Notes: generated by a model from the sequence alone, not told the origin. A DNA stretch of 51,925 nt from an uncultured Eubacteriales bacterium (GCA_934488615.1 CAKSSJ010000014.1:1-51925); one strand, 5' to 3'. Shown: positions 7,957-16,162, counted from the first letter of the stretch. Numbers and translations are program-made.

Positions 7957-10900
7957 ATGAGCGAATACAAAATCAGTGAATTATTGGAACAGGTTAAAAG
8001 TAAATCAAGTGAAATCGGCGATAACGCGAACGCTCCTTTCACAGCGGAAAGATTCATTGTAGTCCTTATTGATATGATTCGGAATCATCCCGCAGGAACG
8101 GTCAACAGAGAGCTTGAAGGCGCTGCGAAGCTGCTTGACAAGTATGTCAATGATTTAAAATCGGCAAGAAGTACTTTGATGGAGCATATTGAGCAGAAAA
8201 GCACCCCGATAGTCGGCGCGACCATGATCAACACGAGCTTACTTGATGATCTGTACATGAAGAAAAAGCTAACGGAGGCATCAAAAACAGCAGAATCTGT
8301 CGGTGCGCCAAATGTGGATTGTCTTGTCTTGCTTATAGGTATATTTCATGATCCGAGCGAAACGATAAAAAAGATTATGAATAAAGTTCCTGCCGATGCA
8401 AGGGATGTTGATACACTTTTGAATGATGTTGACAAAAACAAGAATTCTTATAAGGCGCAGTCAGATGTCGGTATCGGTGCAGATTTACCCGAAAGCAGCG
8501 GAGCGAGCGACGGCACGCCTGCCGAAGTTAGGGCGAAAATGTCGAAATTGGTTCAGAGCACCAAGCAGATTCGTGAGGAGCTTCGTAAAAGAGTTTTCGG
8601 TCAGGATAATGCAATCAATACCTTTGTGACGGGCTACTTCCAGGCGCAAATGCTGGCGATGCTTGATAAATCCAGAAAACGGCCGAAGGCAGCATATTTG
8701 TTCGCGGGACCTCCCGGTGTCGGCAAGACATTTCTCGCGGAGGAGGCGGCAAAGGTTCTCGGACGTCCGTTTATGAGATTCGACATGAGCGAATATTCGG
8801 ACAAGGAAGCTAACCTTGAGTTCTGCGGCTCGGATAAGGTTTATAAAAATGCAAAGGCGGGTAATGTTACAAGCTTTGTTGCCGCTAATCCGAGTTGTGT
8901 GTTGCTTTTTGATGAGATTGAAAAGGCGCATTTGTGTGTTATTCACCTTTTTCTCCAGATGCTCGATGCGGGAAGGCTTCGCGATAATTTCACGGATGAA
9001 GAGGTTTCGTTCTCCGATGCAATAATAATAATGACAACAAATGCAGGCAAACAGCTTTATGAAGAAAGCGAAAGCGGAGATTTCTCTTCTGTTTCGAGAA
9101 AGGTGATTATTAAGGCGCTTATGAATGACGTCAATCCCGAAACATCTGCACCGTATTTCCCGGCGGCTATATGCTCACGTTTTGCGTCAGGAAATGTGGT
9201 AATGTTTAACCAGATCGGCGCACACAATCTTCGTGAAATAGCCAAGAAAGAGATAACTCGTCATGCCGGCAATTTTGAAAAGAGCACCGATGTCAAAATC
9301 GGAATAGACGAACGTGTATATACTGCGCTTATGTTTTCACAAGGAAGCGAAGCGGACGCAAGAACCATTAGAAGCAGAGCGGAAACCTTCTTCAATGACG
9401 AGATGTATGAGCTTATGAGATTGGTTTCCTCGGATAAAACCGAGTCAGATATAACCGATATAGAAAAAATCAATATAACAATGGATCTGACCCGTACCGA
9501 CAGTGAAATTAAAACACTTTTCGAGACAGAGAATAAGGCTCGCGTGCTGATTTTTGCCGATGCAAAAACGGTTGATTTTTGCCAAAGCTGTCTTTCGGAT
9601 TTTTGTATTATTGGTTCTCAGGATATTTACGAGGCAACCGAGATTATCAGATCCAGAGAAATTGACTTTGTACTGATTGACGTGACATTCGGCGCATCCC
9701 TTGATTCTCTTGAGGAGCTTAATATTGAGGACGCAGAATCTCCCGCTCGCGATTTCTTTAAATATTTGAGAGTCAACAAACAGGATCTTCCCGTTTATCT
9801 GCTTGAGAATAAAAAATTCCCCATAAGCGATGAAGAAAAGGTTTCCTTCATCCGTCAGGGAGTCAGAGATGTCCTGAATGTGGACGGTATCAAGTCCTTT
9901 GAAGAAAAGATGGACTTTATTGCAACCGCCATTCATCAGCAGGCAAGCATGATCAGACTCGCCAAAGAGAATAAGCTGGTTTCTTTTGAGACATCTCAGA
10001 CAATTTCAGATGACGGCAAGGAAGCAGAAATAACCCTTTTCGATTTTGAAATGCGTGTTGCCGTTGATTCCGAGGACGCGAAGAATGTTATGAGCTCGGT
10101 TTCAAAGCCGAATGTTCATTTTGACGATGTTATCGGCGCAGGAGATGCTAAAAACGAGCTGTCATATTTTGTTGAATACCTTAAAAATCCCAAGAAATAT
10201 ACCGGTACGGGAGTAAAAGCACCAAAAGGAGTTCTTCTTTACGGCCCTCCGGGTACGGGCAAGACGATGCTTGCCAAGGCAATGGCATGTGAGGCAGGTG
10301 TGACGTTTATTGCCGCGGAGGGCAATCAGTTCCTCAAAAAATTTGTCGGCGAAGGCTCCGAAAAGGTTCACGAGCTGTTCAAGACAGCCCGCAAATATGC
10401 CCCGTCGATCCTCTTTGTTGATGAGATAGACGCTATTGCCAAGGAGAGAAGAGGCGGATTGAACGCAGGCGCAACGGGTGAGGAAACGCTGACGGCATTT
10501 CTTACCGAGATGGATGGATTTTCGTGTGATCCGACAAAGCCTGTATTCGTGCTTGCGGCAACTAACTTTGACGTTGAGCCCGGTGGAGATAAGAGCCTTG
10601 ATCCTGCGCTTATGCGCCGATTTGACAGACGGGTTTATATTGATCTTCCCAAAAAAGAGGACCGTATTAGGTTTATGAAGAAAAAGATTTCCGAAAACAG
10701 AGCGCTCTGCATTTCGGAGGATCAATTAGACAATATCGCGATCAGATCGACAGGAATGAGTCTTGCCGAGCTTGATTCCGTATTCGAGCTTGCACTGCGT
10801 TCCGCAATCAGAGAGGGCAGTGTTGAGGTTAATGACGCTATTCTTGAGGAAGCGTTTGAGACATTCAACAGCGGCGAGGTCAAAAAATGGGATGAATCAC

Positions 10901-11433
10901 AGCTTGAGCGAGTTGCAAGACATGAATCGGGTCACGCACTGATTTGTTATCTGAGCGGCGAAACACCGTCTTATCTTACCGTTGTTGCCAGAGGAAATCA
11001 CGGCGGATATATGCAGCATGCCGACAGTGAGGGCAAAGCTATCTACACAAAGGATGAGCTTCTTTCAAAGATCCGTACTGCTTTGGGCGGCAGAGCAGCC
11101 GAAATAGTGTATTACGGTGAGCGCGACGGTATATCGACAGGTGCAAGCGGAGATCTGATTTCGGCAACAAATACCGCAAGGCAGATTGTTTGCACCTACG
11201 GAATGGACGATGAATTCGGATTGGCTGTCGTGAACGGGGCTGCTGCCGATAACGGCACAATGTCGGTTGAAGTCAGAGCTTATGTCAATCGAATATTGAA
11301 TGAGCAGATGAAAGAGGCGGTCAGTCTTGTTTCCGAAAATAAGGATAAAATTGATTCGCTGGTCAAGGAATTGATGTCAAAGAATCACCTTAACGGCAAT
11401 GAAATTGAGGTCGCAATCAACAGAAAAATATGA
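7957..11433 (+). CDS. Hsp100-like AAA+ / receiver-like / soluble FtsH-like AAA+ M41 protease fusion
   Basis: A 1158-residue protein with no membrane segment. Order: a helical Clp-N-like region (about 1-150); a ClpB/ClpC D2-type AAA+ module (about 205-455) with Walker A GPPGVGKT (K257), Walker B LLFDE (D319, E320) and sensor MTTNAG; a receiver-like domain (about 527-650) with D575 at the usual phosphoacceptor strand but a degenerate C-terminal half; an FtsH-type AAA+ module (about 720-960) with GPPGTGKT (K769), LFVDEID (D822, E823) and RRFDRR; an M41 peptidase (about 975-1155) with HESGH (H989, H993) and TGASGDL, giving D1066 as third zinc ligand. Both ATPase sites and the zinc site look intact, so it should be an ATP-driven cytosolic protease. 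FtsH normally has N-terminal membrane helices; here the Hsp100 module replaces them. AGGTAGGAG precedes the ATG. The RyR gene follows by 50 bases. Confidence 0.93.
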   Translation: MSEYKISELLEQVKSKSSEIGDNANAPFTAERFIVVLIDMIRNHPAGTVNRELEGAAKLLDKYVNDLKSARSTLMEHIEQKSTPIVGATMINTSLLDDLYMKKKLTEASKTAESVGAPNVDCLVLLIGIFHDPSETIKKIMNKVPADARDVDTLLNDVDKNKNSYKAQSDVGIGADLPESSGASDGTPAEVRAKMSKLVQSTKQIREELRKRVFGQDNAINTFVTGYFQAQMLAMLDKSRKRPKAAYLFAGPPGVGKTFLAEEAAKVLGRPFMRFDMSEYSDKEANLEFCGSDKVYKNAKAGNVTSFVAANPSCVLLFDEIEKAHLCVIHLFLQMLDAGRLRDNFTDEEVSFSDAIIIMTTNAGKQLYEESESGDFSSVSRKVIIKALMNDVNPETSAPYFPAAICSRFASGNVVMFNQIGAHNLREIAKKEITRHAGNFEKSTDVKIGIDERVYTALMFSQGSEADARTIRSRAETFFNDEMYELMRLVSSDKTESDITDIEKINITMDLTRTDSEIKTLFETENKARVLIFADAKTVDFCQSCLSDFCIIGSQDIYEATEIIRSREIDFVLIDVTFGASLDSLEELNIEDAESPARDFFKYLRVNKQDLPVYLLENKKFPISDEEKVSFIRQGVRDVLNVDGIKSFEEKMDFIATAIHQQASMIRLAKENKLVSFETSQTISDDGKEAEITLFDFEMRVAVDSEDAKNVMSSVSKPNVHFDDVIGAGDAKNELSYFVEYLKNPKKYTGTGVKAPKGVLLYGPPGTGKTMLAKAMACEAGVTFIAAEGNQFLKKFVGEGSEKVHELFKTARKYAPSILFVDEIDAIAKERRGGLNAGATGEETLTAFLTEMDGFSCDPTKPVFVLAATNFDVEPGGDKSLDPALMRRFDRRVYIDLPKKEDRIRFMKKKISENRALCISEDQLDNIAIRSTGMSLAELDSVFELALRSAIREGSVEVNDAILEEAFETFNSGEVKKWDESQLERVARHESGHALICYLSGETPSYLTVVARGNHGGYMQHADSEGKAIYTKDELLSKIRTALGGRAAEIVYYGERDGISTGASGDLISATNTARQIVCTYGMDDEFGLAVVNGAAADNGTMSVEVRAYVNRILNEQMKEAVSLVSENKDKIDSLVKELMSKNHLNGNEIEVAINRKI

Positions 11434-11483
11434 CATCGGTCAGATAGTAAGTTTCTTGAAGATAGAATACGGAGGTAATCAAT

Positions 11484-11765
11484 ATGTATGAGCCGAATCC
11501 GATAAATACAGACAATATCAGTCTACCCGATGAGCTTATTGATCTGACAGAAAAAATAGCCGAGAATGTTCATGAAAACTGGGTGGCACAGCGTATCTCA
11601 GAAGGTTGGGCTTACGGCGAGAAAAGGGACGATGCCAAGAAAACAACTCCGTGCATGATTCCTTATTCCGAGCTTCCCGACAGCGAAAAGGAATACGACC
11701 GTGTCACTGCAATTCAGACTTTAAAGCTTATCGTTGCTTTGGGATATAAAATCGAAAAGCTTTAA
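11484..11765 (+). CDS. Stand-alone RyR-domain protein
   Basis: A 93-residue protein made of a single RyR domain, the module repeated in eukaryotic ryanodine receptors and also found in bacterial proteins. Diagnostic words are LPDELIDLTEKIAENVHE.W (about 14-34), GWAYGEKRDD (about 41-50), PYSELPDSEKEYDR and TLKLIVALGY at the end. There is no signal peptide or membrane helix. GGAGG lies just upstream of the ATG, and the gene follows the AAA+ protease by 50 bases, ahead of a terminator. It is therefore probably the last gene of that transcription unit. A ligand- or peptide-binding sensor or an adaptor for the protease is my inference; bacterial RyR ligands are not something I can read from sequence. 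Confidence 0.9.
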   Translation: MYEPNPINTDNISLPDELIDLTEKIAENVHENWVAQRISEGWAYGEKRDDAKKTTPCMIPYSELPDSEKEYDRVTAIQTLKLIVALGYKIEKL

Positions 11766-11789
11766 TTCAAAATTTGAACAGAAACACAG

Positions 11790-11823
11790 AACGGACTGCC
11801 GCTTGCTGCGACGGTCCGTTTTA
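11790..11823 (+). terminator. Intrinsic terminator after the RyR gene
   Basis: AACGGAC (11790-11796) pairs with GTCCGTT (11814-11820), extended inward by TGCCG/CGACG-type pairs, with a T-rich tail to 11822. Confidence 0.85.
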
Positions 11824-11859
11824 GCATACAAAAATCCTCCACAAACTATCGCAATAATC

Positions 11860-11888
11860 TTGAAATTTGTGATTGGGTGTATTATAAT
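11860..11888 (+). promoter_or_regulatory. Promoter of the MATE gene
   Basis: TTGAAA (11860-11865), 17 bases, TATAAT (11883-11888). Transcription would start near 11895, giving a leader of about 185 bases. Confidence 0.85.
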
Positions 11889-11894
11889 TAACTC

Positions 11895-12065
11895 CGAAAT
11901 AATTAAGGCAGCAACGCACAAATTGAGGTGCTTGCCTTTTTCGAATCCGTTTTCGTCACGGTGTGCAAGGACTTTTGTCCTGCGTCGGTGAGCCGCAAAA
12001 TCCTGTTCACCCTGACAAAAATATTACAGCGCAATTCGCACATTACAATTGTGCGGCATTAACTT
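11895..12065 (+). promoter_or_regulatory. Structured leader of the MATE gene, class not recognised
   Basis: Visible elements are GGCA...GCAC (about 11907-11919) pairing imperfectly with GTGC-TTGCC (11928-11936), followed by a T-run that looks like an early attenuator. Then come AGGAC-TTTT-GTCCT (about 11968-11981), CGG-TGAG-CCG, GGTGA paired with TCACC, and CGCACA/TGTGCG just before the AAGGAG ribosome binding site (12066-12071). I searched by eye for guanidine-I (ykkC) conserved words and do not see them. Confidence 0.45.
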
Positions 12066-12080
12066 AAGGAGTTTTCTCAA

Positions 12081-13451
12081 TTGGCAAAAAATAGATTTGA
12101 AATTGACATGATCAACGGAAAAATCATGAGCAAAATGGTTTCCTTTGCGATTCCGCTCATGCTTTCGGGTATCTTACAGCTTTTGTTCAATGCCGTTGAT
12201 ATTATTGTTGTAGGTCGCTTCAGCGGAAGTCAGTCGCTTGCCGCCGTCGGCTCAACATCTTCACTTATCAATATGCTGACGAATCTTTTTATCGGAATTT
12301 CTCTCGGTGCCAACGTCCTTGCCGCCCGTTTCTATGCCGCAGGCAAGCACAAGGAGATGTCCGAAACGGTGCATACCGCGATTCTGACCGCGTTTATCAG
12401 CGGATTTTTGATGATTTTTGTCGGTATTTTCTTTTCGCGCCCCGCGCTTGAGCTTATGGATACCCCGTCCGATGTTATTGAGCTTGCGACTCTTTACATG
12501 CGTATCTATTTCGTCGGCATGCCGTTCTTTATGCTCTATAACTATGGCGCGGCGATACTCCGCGCGGTCGGCGACACAAAAAGACCGTTGATTTTCCTCG
12601 TTGTTTCGGGCGTGATAAACGCGTGCCTGAATCTTCTGCTCGTTATCGTCTTTAAAATGGACGTTGCAGGCGTTGCGATCGCGACGGTCATTTCGCAGAT
12701 GATTTCCTGCGTGCTTGTAATAGTTTGCCTTTACAAGACCGACGCAGTGTATCAGCTCCGCTTCAAAAAGCTGAAAATTAGGTGGGAATACCTCGGTCAG
12801 ATTTTCAGAATCGGCATACCTGCGGGAATCCAAAGCACGCTTATCAGCTTTTCGAACGTCCTTTTGCAGTCGTCCGTCAATTCCTTCGGCTCGATAACGA
12901 TGGCAGGCTACACGGCGGCGAACAACATTCTCAGCTTCCTTTACATGGGCGCGAACTCAATTACACAGGCGTGCATGAGCTTCACAAGTCAGAACTACGG
13001 CGCAAGAAAGCCGAAACGAATGGACAGAGTGCTTGTTGACGGCTTGATACTTCAGGTAATAGTTTGTCTTTCGCTCGGCGTGCTCGCTTATATTTTCGGC
13101 AATCAGGTCTCGAGCATATACACCGACGATCCGAACGTAATAAAATGCTCGGTCGAGATACTGGCGCTGACGACCGTGCCGTATTTCCTCTGCGGCTTTA
13201 TGGATACGTTTCCGGGAGTGCTCAGGGGCATGGGACGTTCAACCGTGCCGATGATTCTCTGCCTGCTCGGAACGGTCGGAGTAAGAATAATCTGGATCTA
13301 CTGCTTTTTCCCGCAAAACAGAACGCTCGGCTATCTGTTCATTTCCTATCCCGTTTCGTGGATCGCGACCATACTCATGCAGCTGATTTATTATATTTTT
13401 GTCAGAAAATCGGTCTACCGAGAGCTGAAAGCAACGGCTGAATACAATTGA
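12081..13451 (+). CDS. MATE-family multidrug/cation exporter
   Basis: A 456-residue inner-membrane antiporter of the MATE family that exports cationic drugs or metabolites using a sodium or proton gradient. Twelve hydrophobic segments form two related halves. Family words include IPLMLSGILQLLFNAVD near residues 24-40, AAVGSTSSL, SLGANVLAARF, GAAILRAVGDTKRPL (about 155-169) and, in the second half, GIPAGIQS and FTSQNYGARK. The start is TTG at 12081, 9 bases after AAGGAG. The gene has its own promoter and a structured leader, suggesting regulation by attenuation. No terminator follows; the pnuC promoter starts 4 bases after its stop. Confidence 0.93.
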   Translation: MAKNRFEIDMINGKIMSKMVSFAIPLMLSGILQLLFNAVDIIVVGRFSGSQSLAAVGSTSSLINMLTNLFIGISLGANVLAARFYAAGKHKEMSETVHTAILTAFISGFLMIFVGIFFSRPALELMDTPSDVIELATLYMRIYFVGMPFFMLYNYGAAILRAVGDTKRPLIFLVVSGVINACLNLLLVIVFKMDVAGVAIATVISQMISCVLVIVCLYKTDAVYQLRFKKLKIRWEYLGQIFRIGIPAGIQSTLISFSNVLLQSSVNSFGSITMAGYTAANNILSFLYMGANSITQACMSFTSQNYGARKPKRMDRVLVDGLILQVIVCLSLGVLAYIFGNQVSSIYTDDPNVIKCSVEILALTTVPYFLCGFMDTFPGVLRGMGRSTVPMILCLLGTVGVRIIWIYCFFPQNRTLGYLFISYPVSWIATILMQLIYYIFVRKSVYRELKATAEYN

Positions 13452-13454
13452 GTA

Positions 13455-13483
13455 TTGACAAGGGCATGATACCGCGCTATAAT
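13455..13483 (+). promoter_or_regulatory. Consensus promoter of pnuC
   Basis: TTGACA (13455-13460), 17 bases, TATAAT (13478-13483): a perfect consensus promoter. Transcription should start at about 13490, right at the first leader hairpin. Confidence 0.93.
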
Positions 13484-13490
13484 ACCGACA

Positions 13491-13575
13491 CTGCCACCGG
13501 GTAGAGACGCAAATCAGCGTCCGTTGACACATCATTAGGTCATTGAAGATGTGTCCGCGGACGCTTTTTATTTTG
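13491..13575 (+). promoter_or_regulatory. Attenuator/riboswitch-like leader of pnuC
   Basis: Hairpin 1 is CTGCC (13491-13495), loop ACCG, GGTAG (13500-13504). Hairpin 2 is GACGC (13506-13510), loop AAATCA, GCGTC (13517-13521). Overlapping it is a long terminator: AGCGTCCG (13516-13523) plus GACACATC (13526-13533) pair with GATGTGTC (13548-13555) plus CGGACGCT (13558-13565), followed by TTTTTATTTT. Hairpin 2 and the terminator share GCGTC and are mutually exclusive, the classic antiterminator/terminator layout. The 5' part before the terminator is only about 30 bases, so any aptamer must be very compact. I cannot assign it to a known class; NAD+-II (pnuC motif) and preQ1 are candidates to test. 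Confidence 0.75.
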
Positions 13576-13584
13576 GAGGAAAAT

Positions 13585-14265
13585 ATGACAAAGAAAAGGT
13601 ATTTTACAACGGGCGAGCTGTTGCTCTGGGGATTATCGGTTTTGGCAATCGTTGTGTCATTTTTGATTTTTGACCGCGAGAGCCGGGTAACGCTCGCAGC
13701 TTCGGTCATAGGTGTGACGTCTCTGATATTCAACGCAAAGGGCAATCCGCTCGGACCGCTTCTGATAATAATTTTCAGCGTGTTTTACGGCTATATTTCG
13801 TACACGTTCAGGTACTACGGCGAGATGATAACCTATCTCGGAATGTCTGCACCGATGGCGGTCTTTGCGCTGATATCGTGGCTCAGAAATCCGTACAAGG
13901 GCAACAAGGCGCAGGTGGCGGTAAAGGACCTCGGCAAGAAAGAGGCGGTGTTCATGTTTGCGCTTACCGCCGTTGTAACGTTTGCTTTTTATTTTATTCT
14001 TGACGCGCTGAACACTGCGAATATAATACCGAGCACGATTTCGGTAACGACAAGCTTTTTGGCGGTTTACCTCACGTTCCGCCGAAGCGAATATTATGCG
14101 CTCGCCTATGCGGCGAACGACGTTGTGCTGATCGTCCTATGGACAATGGCAACGATGAAGGATATATCGTATATGTCCGTCATAATCTGCTTCGCCGTTT
14201 TCCTCGTCAATGACCTCTACGGCTTCATCAGCTGGAAGAGAATGAAAAAGGCACAGAGAGCGTGA
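13585..14265 (+). CDS. pnuC: PnuC-type nicotinamide riboside/vitamin transporter
   Basis: A 226-residue polytopic membrane protein of the PnuC family, which takes up nicotinamide riboside, or in relatives other ring-bearing vitamins, by facilitated diffusion coupled to intracellular phosphorylation. About seven hydrophobic segments are visible. Conserved features are FNAKGNPLGPLLIIIFSVFYG in the N-terminal half (family pattern around N-x-W/G-x-G) and NDVVLIVLW near 170-180, the usual substrate-contact helix, followed by FLVNDLYGFISW. The ATG at 13585 lies behind GGAGGA (13575-13580). An earlier in-frame ATG at 13543 lies inside the terminator loop and has no ribosome binding site. No NadR-like kinase is in the window, so the exact substrate is open. 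Confidence 0.88.
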   Translation: MTKKRYFTTGELLLWGLSVLAIVVSFLIFDRESRVTLAASVIGVTSLIFNAKGNPLGPLLIIIFSVFYGYISYTFRYYGEMITYLGMSAPMAVFALISWLRNPYKGNKAQVAVKDLGKKEAVFMFALTAVVTFAFYFILDALNTANIIPSTISVTTSFLAVYLTFRRSEYYALAYAANDVVLIVLWTMATMKDISYMSVIICFAVFLVNDLYGFISWKRMKKAQRA

Positions 14266-14385
14266 GGGCTTTCCAGTGGAGCTCATTATCAATATTGTAC
14301 TGACATTGTAGGGGAGGCAATAGAAGTCATTCCAACCTTGACCCTATATGCCGCGGGGATTTTTGTAAAAATTATATATATTTAC

Positions 14386-14414
14386 TTGTATAATCTTTTT
14401 TAATATGGTATGAT
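14386..14414 (+). promoter_or_regulatory. Probable promoter of the GH2 pair
   Basis: TTGTAT (14386-14391), 17 bases, TATGAT (14409-14414), followed by AAACTGAAATTAAAT. The stretch GGTATGATAAACTGAAAT is nearly repeated at the 45630 promoter (GGTATAATAAACTGAAAT). The intergenic region 14266-14385 otherwise holds nothing I can name. Confidence 0.6.
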
Positions 14415-14446
14415 AAACTGAAATTAAATATGGAGGAATATATCAT

Positions 14447-16162
14447 ATGGTTAATATACCCCGTCCCGAGCATCCCAATCCGCAGTTTCAGCGCAGAGAA
14501 TGGCTGAATCTCAACGGAAAATGGAATTTTGAAATCGACAAGTCCAAGAGCGGCCTTGCTAAGAAATATTACGAGCCTCAGGCAAAGCTTGAAAGAACAA
14601 TAAACGTACCTTTCTGCCCCGAGAGTGTGCTTTCGGGCATTGGATACAAAGACTTCATGGACGCTGTTTGGTATCAGAGAGAATTTACCGTTCCCGAGAA
14701 GTTCGCAGATTTAAGAACGATTCTCCACTTCGGCGCAGTTGACTACAAGGCTACCGTATTTGTCAACGGCAAGGAGGTCGGCACGCACAAGGGCGGCTAC
14801 ATCTCATTTGAATTTGATATAACAGATTACCTCAACGGCGGCACAAACATTTTGACCGTTTATGCCGAGGACGATACAAGAGATCCCCTCCAGCCGAGAG
14901 GAAAGCAGAGTGAGGAATATTATTCCCATGACTGCGACTATACAAGAACAACAGGTATCTGGCAGACGGTTTGGCTTGAATTCGTTCCCGAGTCGAGAAT
15001 CAAGAGCATCAAGGTTTTTCCGAACGTTGAAAACTGCTCCGTTGACATTCAGGCTGAGGTTATCGGCGCGGGCAAGTTTGAGGCTCTCGCTCTCTATCAG
15101 GAGAGAATTATGGGCGCGGCAAGCGTTGAGACCGAGGGCGGACTTATAACCGCTCACCTTGACCTTAAAGAGGCTTATCTCTGGGAGGTCGGCGAAGGCA
15201 GACTTTATGACCTTGAGCTTCGCTTCAACGAGGATAAGGTTGACAGCTATTTCGGTCTGCGTGACGTAAAGCTTGACGGACAGAAGTTCCTCATCAACGG
15301 CAAGTCCGTTTTCCAGCGTCTTGTTCTCGACCAGGGCTTCTATCCCGACGGAATTTACACCGCTCCGAATGAGGAAGCTATGATCAAAGACATTCAGATT
15401 TCCCTCGATGTCGGCTTCAACGGCGCAAGACTTCACGAGAAGATTTTTGAGCCGAGATTCCTCTACCATTGCGACAAGATGGGATACATAGTTTGGGGCG
15501 AGTACCCGAACTGGGGTCTCGATCACTCAAATCCGAACATCGTTTACTCCGTAATTCCCGAGTGGATAGAGGAGGTTGAGCGTGATTTCAACCATCCGGC
15601 AATCATCGGCTGGTGTCCGCTCAACGAGACATGGGATTATGACGGAAGAAAGCAGTTTGACGACGCCCTTGCCCTTATTTACAAGACGACAAAGGCACTT
15701 GACAAGACCCGTCCGTGCATCGACACAAGCGGTAACTTCCACGTTATTACCGATGTTTTCGACCTTCATGACTACGAGCAGGATCCGAAGGTATTCAAGG
15801 AGCATTTTGATATGCTCATGACCGAGGGCAAGCTCTACGATAATCATGAGCGCCGTCAGAAATACCCCGGCGGACCGACCTTCATCAGCGAATACGGCGG
15901 AATCCGCTGGTCCGTAAACGAAAACGAGCAGAACGCATGGGGCTACGGCAATGCGCCTAAGAACAAGTACGAATTCATCGAGCGCTACAAGGGTCTCACG
16001 GACGCACTGCTTGACAATGATCAGATGTTCGGCTTCTGCTACACTCAGCTCTACGACGTTGAGCAGGAGCAGAACGGACTTTACACTTATTCGAGAAAGC
16101 CGAAGTTTGAGGCATCAATCTTCCGTGCGATAAACTCAAGAAAGGCTAAAATCGAGCTTTGA
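14447..16162 (+). CDS. Glycoside hydrolase family 2 (beta-glucuronidase/beta-galactosidase-like)
   Basis: A 571-residue cytoplasmic GH2 enzyme; the substrate is likely a beta-galactoside or beta-glucuronide. It has the N-terminal sugar-binding jelly roll (about 15-175, with LNLNGKWNFEID and TRTTGIWQTVWLE), an Ig-like domain (about 180-275) and a TIM barrel. The acid/base Glu is E394 in GWCPLNE and the nucleophile is E482 in FISEYGG. It is shorter than LacZ and lacks the LacZ C-terminal domains. There is no signal peptide, so it acts on imported oligosaccharides. GGAGG precedes the ATG. The lacZ-type gene follows by 14 bases with GGAGG in the gap, so the two form an operon. I cannot decide between glucuronidase and galactosidase by eye. 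Confidence 0.88.
   Translation: MVNIPRPEHPNPQFQRREWLNLNGKWNFEIDKSKSGLAKKYYEPQAKLERTINVPFCPESVLSGIGYKDFMDAVWYQREFTVPEKFADLRTILHFGAVDYKATVFVNGKEVGTHKGGYISFEFDITDYLNGGTNILTVYAEDDTRDPLQPRGKQSEEYYSHDCDYTRTTGIWQTVWLEFVPESRIKSIKVFPNVENCSVDIQAEVIGAGKFEALALYQERIMGAASVETEGGLITAHLDLKEAYLWEVGEGRLYDLELRFNEDKVDSYFGLRDVKLDGQKFLINGKSVFQRLVLDQGFYPDGIYTAPNEEAMIKDIQISLDVGFNGARLHEKIFEPRFLYHCDKMGYIVWGEYPNWGLDHSNPNIVYSVIPEWIEEVERDFNHPAIIGWCPLNETWDYDGRKQFDDALALIYKTTKALDKTRPCIDTSGNFHVITDVFDLHDYEQDPKVFKEHFDMLMTEGKLYDNHERRQKYPGGPTFISEYGGIRWSVNENEQNAWGYGNAPKNKYEFIERYKGLTDALLDNDQMFGFCYTQLYDVEQEQNGLYTYSRKPKFEASIFRAINSRKAKIEL

Noticed and set aside
11734..11991. 85-codon frame between the RyR and MATE genes
   Set aside because: It overlaps the RyR 3' end, the terminator and the MATE promoter; composition is not protein-like.
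11928..12062. A 44-codon open frame (GTG to TAA) in the MATE leader, possible leader peptide
   Set aside because: There is no convincing ribosome binding site, the frame crosses the predicted hairpins, and an open frame of this length is not surprising by chance.
11895..12065. Guanidine-I (ykkC) riboswitch upstream of the MATE gene
   Set aside because: The conserved ykkC sequence blocks are not visible; only generic hairpins are seen.
13543..13584. Upstream ATG start of pnuC
   Set aside because: It is in the loop of the attenuator terminator and lacks a ribosome binding site; ATG 13585 has GGAGGA.
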